Below, piece by piece: positions 1 through 11,600 of a DNA stretch of 64,000 nucleotides. The notes beneath the pieces were generated by a model. That model was not told the origin of the DNA and did no database searches. It worked only from the letters and a program-made list of their open reading frames with translations. Origin of the DNA: Chitinophaga pinensis (GTDB lineage Bacteria; Bacteroidota; Bacteroidia; NS11-12g; UBA955); NCBI GenBank assembly GCA_945871905.1, contig CAMBXL010000003.1, forward strand, positions 124,001-188,000, in the 5' to 3' direction. Position 1 is the stretch's first letter, and the number at the start of each line of letters is the position of its first letter. Made by a program: the position numbers and the translations under genes.

Positions 1-68
1 CACTCGATAGGCTCTTAGATATAAAAAATTGACTTTTAACAAACTAACAACCATTAAACAAATACTAC

Positions 69-599
69 TTAGTATTTCACAATACTAATTACTCCTATTT
101 CTGCGTTTTCTAATATTTGACGCCCATTAAGAAATTCTAGTTCGGCAATTAAACATGCCACAACAGGAATTGAACCTGCTTTTTTTATCAAATTTGAGGC
201 CGCAACAAGTGTTCCTCCCGTTGCCAATACATCATCAAATAAGACAACCCTTTTTCCTGACGAGATTGCATCACAATGCATCTCTATTGTAGCCGTTCCA
301 TATTCTAAATGATAAGTCTCTTGGTATGTTTTAGCAGGCAACTTTCCTGCTTTTCGCACCATCACAAATGGAACCTGCATTTTTGCTGCAATTGCCGCTC
401 CTAATAAAAACCCTCTGCTTTCTATTCCTGCTATTACTTCTACATTGTAAGGTTGTAATAAGTCAACACTTTCTATTATAATTTCATTGATTAACTCTGG
501 TTTTAAAAACAGTGTTGATATGTCTTTATATTGAATACCTACTTCAGGAAAGTCAGGTATGGTACGTATAGCCTCTTTTATCTTTTCGGTTAATGTCAT
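69..599 (-). CDS. apt: adenine phosphoribosyltransferase
   Basis: PRTase motif VVLFDDVLATGGT, and FPEVGIQYKDISTLF / GIESRGFLLGAAIA typical of Apt. Start trimmed to MTLTEKIKEAI (ATG at 599), which removes the overlap with the next ORF. Confidence 0.95.
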   Translation of the reverse strand: MTLTEKIKEAIRTIPDFPEVGIQYKDISTLFLKPELINEIIIESVDLLQPYNVEVIAGIESRGFLLGAAIAAKMQVPFVMVRKAGKLPAKTYQETYHLEYGTATIEMHCDAISSGKRVVLFDDVLATGGTLVAASNLIKKAGSIPVVACLIAELEFLNGRQILENAEIGVISIVKY

Positions 600-600
600 T

Positions 601-1089
601 TTATTGATGCAAATGCGCAATGATAGTGTGGTGTTGTGGGTATAACTCCATCAAAGTTTCTGCAGTATAAAGTTGAAAATCTGCAAAATCAAATCCTGGC
701 GCAACCATACAAGCTGAAAGTGCATACGTATTATCCCCTATTACTTCTGCACCAAAAAGGGTGTTTTTAGGAATAACAACTTGCAATTGATGGCATTTAT
801 CAAGTTCACTGCCTAATATTTCAGTTTTATGACTCCCATCTTCAAGCAATAAATGAATAGCCACTGGCGCGCCTTGTTGGTAAAGCCAAATTTCATCTGA
901 CGCAATTTTATGAAATTTAGAAAACTTCCCTGAAGGCAATAAAAAGTATATGAGTGTCGTTAAATCTCGAGGTTCTCCATTAAGGTTTATTACCTTTTCA
1001 TTGCTTCGATAAGTTTCTCTATAATAACCCCCTTCTATGTGAGGCAGAAGTTGTAATTGATCGATTAGTTTCTGTATTTCTGTTGTCAT
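601..1089 (-). CDS. cupin, DUF985 family protein
   Basis: LQLLPHIEGGYYRETYRS...TLIYFLLPSGKFSKFHKIASDEIWLYQQGAPV is the DUF985 cupin pattern. Confidence 0.88.
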   Translation of the reverse strand: MTTEIQKLIDQLQLLPHIEGGYYRETYRSNEKVINLNGEPRDLTTLIYFLLPSGKFSKFHKIASDEIWLYQQGAPVAIHLLLEDGSHKTEILGSELDKCHQLQVVIPKNTLFGAEVIGDNTYALSACMVAPGFDFADFQLYTAETLMELYPQHHTIIAHLHQ

Positions 1090-1799
1090 TAATGGTTTGT
1101 GTTTAATAAAATTTGCTGAATTACTGCAAGTGAATTACCTGCAACTTCTGGCAAAAAGGCTTCAAAATTTTCAGGGGCTTCACTGTTGGCTTTGTCAGAT
1201 ATTGTACGCACCAAAATAAATGGGGTATTAAGTTTTTTACATACATAAGCAACTGAAGCTCCTTCCATATCCACAGCATCCCCTTGTAACTCTTCGTGCA
1301 TGTAACTATATGTTGTTTGTTCCTTATTGGTTATAAACTGATCGCCAGTAAGCACTCTGCCTATGTGAACACGATGAGCACATTGGGTTTTTTCGGCTAT
1401 GTCAAGCAATTGCTTATTTGAGTCAAAAAAACGCTGACCCGAATAAGGCACCTCACCACGTGGAAAACCCAAGCCACGACCATCCATATCATGTTGGACA
1501 GTATCTTGAGCGATTACAATATCACCAATCTGATAGTCAGGATTTAATGCTCCCGCCACACCAGTAAAAACAACAAATTTGGGTTGGTATAATATAAGTA
1601 AATACTGTGCAGTAAAAGCTGATGCAACTTTACCTACTCCGCTTATTGCTGTGACACAATGCTTGCCAAACAAATCTCCTTCAACAATAGAAATACCATA
1701 TTCTTCGCGATGAATCTGTTCGGTCATATTACTTATAACCGCATCGTATTCTTGCTGCATTGCACTGAGCAATAAAATCGATTTTTTTTCAGATTTCAT
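1089..1799 (-). CDS. 5'-methylthioadenosine/S-adenosylhomocysteine nucleosidase
   Basis: FTGVAGALNPDYQIGDIVIAQDTVQHDMD and AVDMEGASVAYVCKKLNTPFILVRTISDKA motifs. Confidence 0.9.
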   Translation of the reverse strand: MKSEKKSILLLSAMQQEYDAVISNMTEQIHREEYGISIVEGDLFGKHCVTAISGVGKVASAFTAQYLLILYQPKFVVFTGVAGALNPDYQIGDIVIAQDTVQHDMDGRGLGFPRGEVPYSGQRFFDSNKQLLDIAEKTQCAHRVHIGRVLTGDQFITNKEQTTYSYMHEELQGDAVDMEGASVAYVCKKLNTPFILVRTISDKANSEAPENFEAFLPEVAGNSLAVIQQILLNTNH

Positions 1800-1868
1800 T
1801 CGGGCAAATATACAAGTAAAAACATACGGCTTTTATAACTACTTGACATGCATTATTAAATGATTGGA

Positions 1869-3389
1869 TTAGTTATTTTTTTCACTTTTCCCATATTCAT
1901 TTTCCCAAAAAACTGCATTCTTTATCCCTAATTCAGTTGGACTGAAAACTGGGTCTTTACCTTCCTTTCTTTGTCTTTCAAAATCTTTAAAAGCAAGCAA
2001 CGCTGGTTTTTGGAGAATGATAATAGCGATTACATTTAACCATGCCATAATACCAACCCCCATATCTCCAAGATCCCATGCAATAGTTGCTGCACGAACA
2101 CAACCTAGGTAAACAGCAGCCATGATGGCTAGTTTTAATAAAAAGAGCAAAACAGGTTCACGTTTTTTTTGAGTGAGGTAAGCCAGATTGGTTTCTGCAA
2201 TGTAATAGTATGCCATTAGTGTAGTAAAAGCAAAGAAAAACAAAGCAATTGCTACAAAATAACTCCCCGTTCCTACATAACCAGGATGAAATGTCTCTTG
2301 TCCACTACTGAAAGCTTTATCAATTGCAGCCTGCGTGTAGGTTGGGCTTCCATCCATGTGCTTAACCCCATCCTGAACATAATAAACACCATTGTCTACT
2401 ATTAAATTGCCATCAGCACCCTTTACATTGTACATGCCCGTAATTAAGATCATAAAGGCAGTGGCAGAACAAACAAAAAGTGTATCAACATATACAGAGA
2501 AAGCCTGAACCAAGCCTTGTTTAGCAGGATGAGACACTTCGGCAGCAGAAGATGGATGGGGACCAGTTCCTTGCCCTGCTTCATTGCTATAAACACCACG
2601 TTTTACACCTATTGTAATCATTGCACCAATAATACCTGCAAATGATGCTTTTAAACCAAAGGCACTGCTAATAATCAAACTAAATATTTCAGGGATTCTT
2701 TCATAATTCAAACCCATGATAATAAGTGCAACTAAAATATAAGCAGAAGCCATAAATGGCACCACGAATTCGGCCACTTTAGCGATATTTTTAATACCTC
2801 CAAATATGACGAGTCCTAAGAGTAAAGCAAGCACTATTCCTGTATAGACATATTTAATATCAAAGGCACTTTTAATGGCAGATGCAATACTATTCGACTG
2901 TACCCCGGGCAGTAACAATCCACATGCTAAAATAGTTGAAATGGCAAAAGTAATCGCATACCATTTTCCAATCGATTTATTTTTAAATCCTTTTTCAATG
3001 TAAAATGCAGGTCCACCTCTGTATTCTCCATTCTCCTTTACTTTGTATATTTGACCAAGGGTAGATTCAATAAAAGCAGAACCGGAACCTAAAAATGCCA
3101 CAAGCCACATCCAAAAAACAGCTCCGGGGCCGCCAATATAAATGGCTGTTGCAACACCTGCAATATTTCCTGTCCCTACTCTACCGGCCAAAGAAACGGC
3201 TAATGATTGAAAAGACGAAATACCAGCTGCAGATTTATTGCTGCCAAACATTTGCTTTATCATTTCTTTAAAAAGTCTGACTTGAAAAAAACGCATCCGA
3301 ATTGAGAAATAAACCCCTGTTATGAGTAATAAATAAATTAGTGCATTGCTCCAAATGATGGAGTTCAAATATTTTACAAAGTTTTCCAA
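1869..3389 (-). CDS. alanine/glycine:cation symporter family (AGCS) protein
   Basis: Polytopic; SLAGRVGTGNIAGVATAIYIGGPGAVFWMW and GVKRGVYSNEAGQGTGPHPSSAAEVSHPAKQG are AGCS signatures. Confidence 0.95.
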   Translation of the reverse strand: MENFVKYLNSIIWSNALIYLLLITGVYFSIRMRFFQVRLFKEMIKQMFGSNKSAAGISSFQSLAVSLAGRVGTGNIAGVATAIYIGGPGAVFWMWLVAFLGSGSAFIESTLGQIYKVKENGEYRGGPAFYIEKGFKNKSIGKWYAITFAISTILACGLLLPGVQSNSIASAIKSAFDIKYVYTGIVLALLLGLVIFGGIKNIAKVAEFVVPFMASAYILVALIIMGLNYERIPEIFSLIISSAFGLKASFAGIIGAMITIGVKRGVYSNEAGQGTGPHPSSAAEVSHPAKQGLVQAFSVYVDTLFVCSATAFMILITGMYNVKGADGNLIVDNGVYYVQDGVKHMDGSPTYTQAAIDKAFSSGQETFHPGYVGTGSYFVAIALFFFAFTTLMAYYYIAETNLAYLTQKKREPVLLFLLKLAIMAAVYLGCVRAATIAWDLGDMGVGIMAWLNVIAIIILQKPALLAFKDFERQRKEGKDPVFSPTELGIKNAVFWENEYGKSEKNN

Positions 3390-3522
3390 ATTATATTTTA
3401 ATTATTTTATACTGAATTGAGGGTGTGAATTTAATAATTTATTGATTATACTTAATCTTAAAATTTAATAAAATTTTATATATTGAAGTTTTTACTTAAA
3501 GTTGTAACCACAATAATTCAAA

Positions 3523-3882
3523 ATGAAACAAGTCATATTAATAGCTACCTTTTTACTAATATTTGTAAACGCAAATGCTCAAATAGGTGATGTTCAACAA
3601 AAAGGTAATTTCATTATTTCTTATGATGGCTATAAGGAAGTTGGCCGCTTTTCCATTAACTCATCTGATGTACTTTTAGGCTTTTCATCCACTATCATTG
3701 TCATTAAAAAAAGCAACTTTATTATTTCCTATGATGCTAAAGGAAAAGAAAAAGGCAGATTCTCTATCAATTCAAATGACAAATTTAAAAATGTCAATGG
3801 AAATACTATTTACATCATAAAAGGTAGATTTGTAATCGCTTATGAGGTCAATGGAAAAGAAATATCTCGCAGAAGTGTGTAG
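3523..3882 (+). CDS. small secreted hypothetical protein with three tandem degenerate repeats
   Basis: Signal peptide MKQVILIATFLLIFVNANAQ, then repeats KGNFIISYDGYKEVGRFSINSSD / KSNFIISYDAKGKEKGRFSINSND / KGRFVIAYEVNGKEISRRSV. Confidence 0.7.
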   Translation: MKQVILIATFLLIFVNANAQIGDVQQKGNFIISYDGYKEVGRFSINSSDVLLGFSSTIIVIKKSNFIISYDAKGKEKGRFSINSNDKFKNVNGNTIYIIKGRFVIAYEVNGKEISRRSV

Positions 3883-3907
3883 TAAATAAAAATACCTAAA
3901 AAGGTTT

Positions 3908-4423
3908 TTATAACCCTTTTACAAACCAATAATCTGTTTGGGGCGTTGATCCTAAAGGGAAATCATTTTCTATTCCTGAATTCAAAAAGCCGTGTTTTTC
4001 GTAAAATCCTCGGGCGCGGAAATTATATTCCCAAACCGATAAATACATCATATTGAAAGCATTCTTTCGGGCAAAATCAATTGCAAAATCCATTAGTTTA
4101 TTCGCTATTCCCATTCCATGAAATTCTTTTAATACATACAATCTTACTAACTCAATAGCTTTCTTGTTTTGAAATGCCTCTAATGGACAATCATGTTTCG
4201 CATTGATTCTCATATACCCTTTTACCATCTCCTCTTCTTCAAAAAAGAAAAAGTTATCATTATCGTCTAACAATTCTAACTCAACTTGTGCTGAATTAAA
4301 ATACAATTCTAAAACACCCTTCATGTCTTCCTTTGTACATGTATTGCCAAAAGTATCATTGAACGTATTCCTTCCAATTTCCTGTAATAGTGTCAAATCA
4401 TTCACATTAGCGCGTCGTATCAT
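3908..4423 (-). CDS. GNAT family N-acetyltransferase
   Basis: LVRLYVLKEFHGMGIANKLMDFAIDFARKNAFNMMYLSVWEYNFRARGFYEKHGF. Confidence 0.93.
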   Translation of the reverse strand: MIRRANVNDLTLLQEIGRNTFNDTFGNTCTKEDMKGVLELYFNSAQVELELLDDNDNFFFFEEEEMVKGYMRINAKHDCPLEAFQNKKAIELVRLYVLKEFHGMGIANKLMDFAIDFARKNAFNMMYLSVWEYNFRARGFYEKHGFLNSGIENDFPLGSTPQTDYWFVKGL

Positions 4424-4597
4424 AGGGCAAAGTTATCACTTTTTACAATTACACAATCAATCTTAACTTTTAACTAAATACAAATCCAATCTTTGGCTAT
4501 ATATTATCATTTAATAACAATTATAAGCAAAAATAAACAATGAGTCAAGCATGAGAAAAAGGATTGAAGTACTATTTTAAGTAACAAATTAAGTCTA

Positions 4598-4605
4598 TAC
4601 ATTTG
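4598..4605 (+). promoter_or_regulatory. Bacteroidota -7 like box TACATTTG upstream of the matrixin-like gene
   Basis: TAnnTTTG consensus 22 nt before the ATG at 4628. Confidence 0.4.
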
Positions 4606-4627
4606 TGAAATATTTAAGAAAATTAAA

Positions 4628-5875
4628 ATGATTAAAAAATTAATATTTACCACATTAATCACTTTTGGGGTTATTCATCATTCAAACTCACAACAAATAA
4701 ATTCCTTTACCCCTAAGCTCATCATAGGTGGTAAGGGCGAAATACTTACTATAACTGGCAGTGGATTTGGCAATGTTCAAGGAAATTCTTATGTTTCTTT
4801 TTTTCAAGAAAGCAATACCTATTCAGATGCAACAACTTCAAATCAATTAAAGTATTTGAGTTGGAGTAATACAGAAATTAAATTAGAGATGCCTGTTGCT
4901 TTTTCTAACAAAATTAAATTAAACATTAATGGAAATGAATACTTCTCTTCTGAAACGCTTAAGGTAAATGCCAACTTGGGGTATAGAAATGTAAATCCAC
5001 TTATTTATAATTTACTAACCGATAACAACAAAAAGGGAGGGGTAACTTGGTTTGTGCATCCTGTATACTGGAATAATCCCGAAATAAAAGAGGCTATTGC
5101 TGATGTTATGAGAGAATTTCGTTGTAAAACTGGAGCAAATTATATCATTGAACCATTAACAAAATGGGTGCCACTTAATTTAAATCAAGGTATACATATT
5201 TTAGCGCCTGATTCTTCCTTGAATGTCGTTGGATTCAATGACAAACTTTGGACGTCATGCATTTTAGGAACAGAAACTTTTTACAACTACCAAACTCAAC
5301 TTCTTCGCTTCAGCACTACACAAAACTGGTACTATGGGAAAGGTCAACCACCATCTGGCACTGCAAAATTTAGGTATGTGCTATACCATGAAATTGGCCA
5401 CTCTTTAGGTTTGGGCCACGTTAATGAATTGGGAGAAAGCATGTATCCATCTGTAACAAACTTACCATCTGATAACTGGTGCAGTAGAGACTCTATTACA
5501 AGCTCAGAACAAAAGGCTATTCAACATTACATTCAATTGAGCCAAAACTTTACTTTTCGTGCCTGTGGCATTAATCCTATGAAACAAATCACAAATTGTG
5601 AAGATGTTTATAACGAAAGACTTCAAGTGAAAGAAACTGAATTCAAACGTGAAGTTTTGTATCCCAATCCTGCCAAAAACTATATTCAAATCAATCTTTT
5701 ATCCGAGGTTCCTACGGATATTGAAATAAGAAATATTTTCGGTAAAATCTGTTTAAATACTAAAATAGAATCTTCGGAAAAAATATCACTTCCTTCAAAC
5801 CTTCCTTCAGGCCTCTATATGGTTAGTTTAAAATCAGTTATTGGCCAATCATATCATCGTTTGATAATTCAATAA
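4628..5875 (+). CDS. T9SS-exported matrixin-like metalloprotease with IPT/TIG-like domain
   Basis: Signal peptide; zinc motif HEIGHSLGLGH; N-terminal PKLIIGGKGEILTITGSGFG (IPT/TIG-like); C-terminal YPNPAKNYIQINL...LPSGLYMVSL sorting domain. Confidence 0.85.
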   Translation: MIKKLIFTTLITFGVIHHSNSQQINSFTPKLIIGGKGEILTITGSGFGNVQGNSYVSFFQESNTYSDATTSNQLKYLSWSNTEIKLEMPVAFSNKIKLNINGNEYFSSETLKVNANLGYRNVNPLIYNLLTDNNKKGGVTWFVHPVYWNNPEIKEAIADVMREFRCKTGANYIIEPLTKWVPLNLNQGIHILAPDSSLNVVGFNDKLWTSCILGTETFYNYQTQLLRFSTTQNWYYGKGQPPSGTAKFRYVLYHEIGHSLGLGHVNELGESMYPSVTNLPSDNWCSRDSITSSEQKAIQHYIQLSQNFTFRACGINPMKQITNCEDVYNERLQVKETEFKREVLYPNPAKNYIQINLLSEVPTDIEIRNIFGKICLNTKIESSEKISLPSNLPSGLYMVSLKSVIGQSYHRLIIQ

Positions 5876-5912
5876 TAAAAAAACCTCCCTTTTTTAGAAG
5901 GAGGTTTTTTTT
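5876..5912. terminator. bidirectional rho-independent terminator between convergent genes
   Basis: AAAAAAACCTCC-CTTTTTTAGAA-GGAGGTTTTTTTT hairpin with A/T tracts on both sides. Confidence 0.85.
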
Positions 5913-5928
5913 ATTAAGATTAGATTTC

Positions 5929-8325
<2,397 letters not shown>

Positions 8326-8496
8326 TTACATGCAAACGATTAATTTTATGGACTATACAAATATAATTAAAAAAAGAAACAATTACTAATCCTATTTGAA
8401 CAAAAAAACCAAGTGAGAGTGTATTAGAAGTGTTTACTATGATGGAAAAACTATTTTTGAATTCGACTAATCTGTAATATTGAAATAATTAATGAT

Positions 8497-8661
8497 ATGA
8501 AAATTTTATATGAAAATTTATTAGAAGAATAAAACTATGAATTACATAAACACGATGGACTAATAACGCTCAAAATTGAGGCCTCCTTTAAAAGAATAAA
8601 AATTTAATATTACAACATGCCAGTTGAATTAACTAATAAGATTGAAGAAATACTCAATTAG
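8497..8661 (+). pseudogene. possible degraded small ORF: MKILYENLLEE*NYELHKHDGLITLKIEASFKRIKI*YYNMPVELTNKIEEILN*
   Basis: One continuous frame with two internal stops and protein-like composition, in an otherwise long AT-rich intergenic region. Confidence 0.3.
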
Positions 8662-8684
8662 CGAATTTCACTTAAACTTTAAAA

Positions 8685-11600
8685 CTACTTATTGACTATC
8701 ATCTTAATAATTGTGGTTTTATTTTCTGTAATTATTCTCAATTGATAAACCCCCGATGCCAAGTTATAAGTTTGTATTTCAGCTTCAGATTTATTTGGCT
8801 CAATTTTTAACAACAATCTACCTTCTATTGAAACAACTTCAATAACTTCCATAAAATTCTCTGACTTCAATCTGCAAAGTCCATTATTAGGATTAGGAAA
8901 CAATTGAATGCCATTTGAAAAAAATTCATCTCTAACATTCACTGCTGTTATCACTTTACTTATACAACTTTCACAATCTTTATCAGTATTAATACAAAGT
9001 TTAACTGTATATGAAACTTCTGATGTGTAGGTATGAACAGGGTTCTGTAAATTCGATATATTACCATCGCCAAAATCCCAATTCCATTTCACTATTGTAT
9101 TTCCATTCTCGAGTGAAGAGTCAGTAAAAGTAAAGGTTAATTGGTCATTTTTCTTATAATCAAATTTTGCAGTTGGCAAGTCAGAAATATTCACCAAACC
9201 ATATGTTGTATCTTTACAACCATCATTACTTTCTACAGCATATCTAACAGTATACGTTCCTAATTGAGTGTATGTATGAGTTGTATTTTGAAAAATTGAG
9301 TTATTTCCATCTCCAAATGTCCATTGATATGATATAGCATTTTCACTGGAATCCTTAAAGATACAGGCTTGTCCTAAACATACATCATTTACTCTAAATC
9401 TTGCAACTGGTAATGGCTTTATATTTACGTTTATTGAAACTGTATCTTTACAACCTGCTGTATTTGTTTCTATAACCTTTACCTCTTTATTTCCAACAGA
9501 ATTCCAATTTACTTGAATATTGTTAGTGTTTTGTCCATTGACAATATTACCTCCATTGACAGACCAAAGATAAGAATGACCTGTTACCACATTAGTATTA
9601 TATATTTGAGTTGAGTTTAAACAAGGCGCAGCAACTCCTCGAATACTTGGACTAGGATATCCGAAAACACTTATTAAAACTGTATCTGTTGCAACACATC
9701 CTGTGCCTATTACAGTTTTATCTAAAATGTATCGCGTTGTTTGATTAGGTGATACTAATGGGTTAGAGGTTGTAGAACTAAATCCTGAAGGAATACTGCG
9801 CCATTGGTAATTAAATCCCGATTGCGATGCTACACCAATCTGAGTGCTACTTCCTAAACACAATGATCTGTCTGTTCCTGCATTAATTAATGGTTTGGGA
9901 TTTACTAAAATGGTGACCGTATCGCGTCTTGAACAACCTAAATTAATATTAGTAACGACTAACTCATACTCTGTTGTGTATTGTGGTGTAACAAAAACAC
10001 GTGAGGTATTTCCATACAAAGTTTGTGCATCTAAATCGTTCCAAACATAAGAAAAACCATTCACAGAATTTGGACCAATAGCCACAGTAGTTCCTTGACA
10101 AATTGTTTGATTTACCCCTGCATTTGCCAAAGGTAATGACCTTACAGACCGATTTATTCTGAATGTATCATTCCAAGGGAAACCATCCGTTTGTGAATTA
10201 GGACTACTTATCCAAAACACAAATTGTGGATTTGGATTGTTGGCAAAATTATAAGTACCAATTTGAACTGTATCTAATACTTTATTTTTAAGAATACCTT
10301 GCCATGAAAATGGAGTTTGAGTAACTCCAGACACAACCCAATTAAGCGTTACATTTTTCAAAGTATCTCTACCCAAATTTTGAATAAGCACTTTGACAGG
10401 TAAATTCGCTGCACATTCTGCCCCAGTAGGATTGAATAAAGCAATGACAGAAGCATCATTTTTACTTAACAAAAACTCATCTGCACCTATGTCAGGAGTT
10501 AAAGTATCTCTTTTGTCTCCATCAAAATCATTTACGACTCCCATAACTCTTATTCCAGCCCCTTTTAACAAAGGATTTTTAATATGCAAATCTGTGCTTG
10601 AAGTAAAGTAAGGTAAAACAGACAAAGAACGTGACTCCTGTCCACTTACTGACTTTAAACTCGTCATATTATTAACAGGACTGCCCCAATACACAAATTG
10701 TGTTCCTTTGGTGAAATAATTGTTGTAATTACTTGCAGAAACTTGTGAGCTCGAGGAAATATAGACAGCATCACCGCCTTCCATAACAATATTATTGTTC
10801 AACAATTGAAGATTAGCATTAAAAACTCCAGATGTAAAAATTCCGGCATTTGCTGCTGAACTCGAATAAAAGTAAAGACTATTGTGTACTAACTTTTGAT
10901 AATGAGTACTGTCCAAAGAAACGCCTTTACCTATGCCTCTCACAAACATGTTATTTGAAACCACACCTTCGTTATTTGCATTAGAAATACAACGATTCAA
11001 AAGGAGTGAGTTTTCGGTATTGATGCCTACAAAATAATTACGATTTACTTGGATGTTTCCATTACAACGCAATAATTGAACTTGATAATTTCCGCCTATC
11101 GTACTTATGACATTTTTAAATGTATTGCCTATTAATTTTAATTGATTGTTGTCTACAATATTAAGGGAATAATTATAGGCACTGTCAAAAGTATTTCCTT
11201 GAATAATTGTTCCTGATTCTTTGGCTGTAACATCTCCAAAATACCACATATTATAAGTTCCGAACTTCATTAAATTACCTACAAACTGATTGTTATTATC
11301 CTCACTTTGGTCTGACCAAATATTGATAGCATTGACATTACTTGTTAATGGTCTTATTCCAATAAATTGGCATGACTGAAACTTGTTATTATTTGACCCA
11401 TTTAAAATATGAAGCACATGTCCATAAGGATTGGTTCCAGTTCTTTGGAATGTAAATCCTTCAAATGTAACATAATCGGCCCCACGTAACTGAATGGCTG
11501 CATTGTTATTACCTGTAGCTGTGGTAGATGGCAAAGTAACCACTACTTTAGTGCTGTCTTTTGTAACATTTTTAAATCTAATAGTATTATTACTTCCCAT

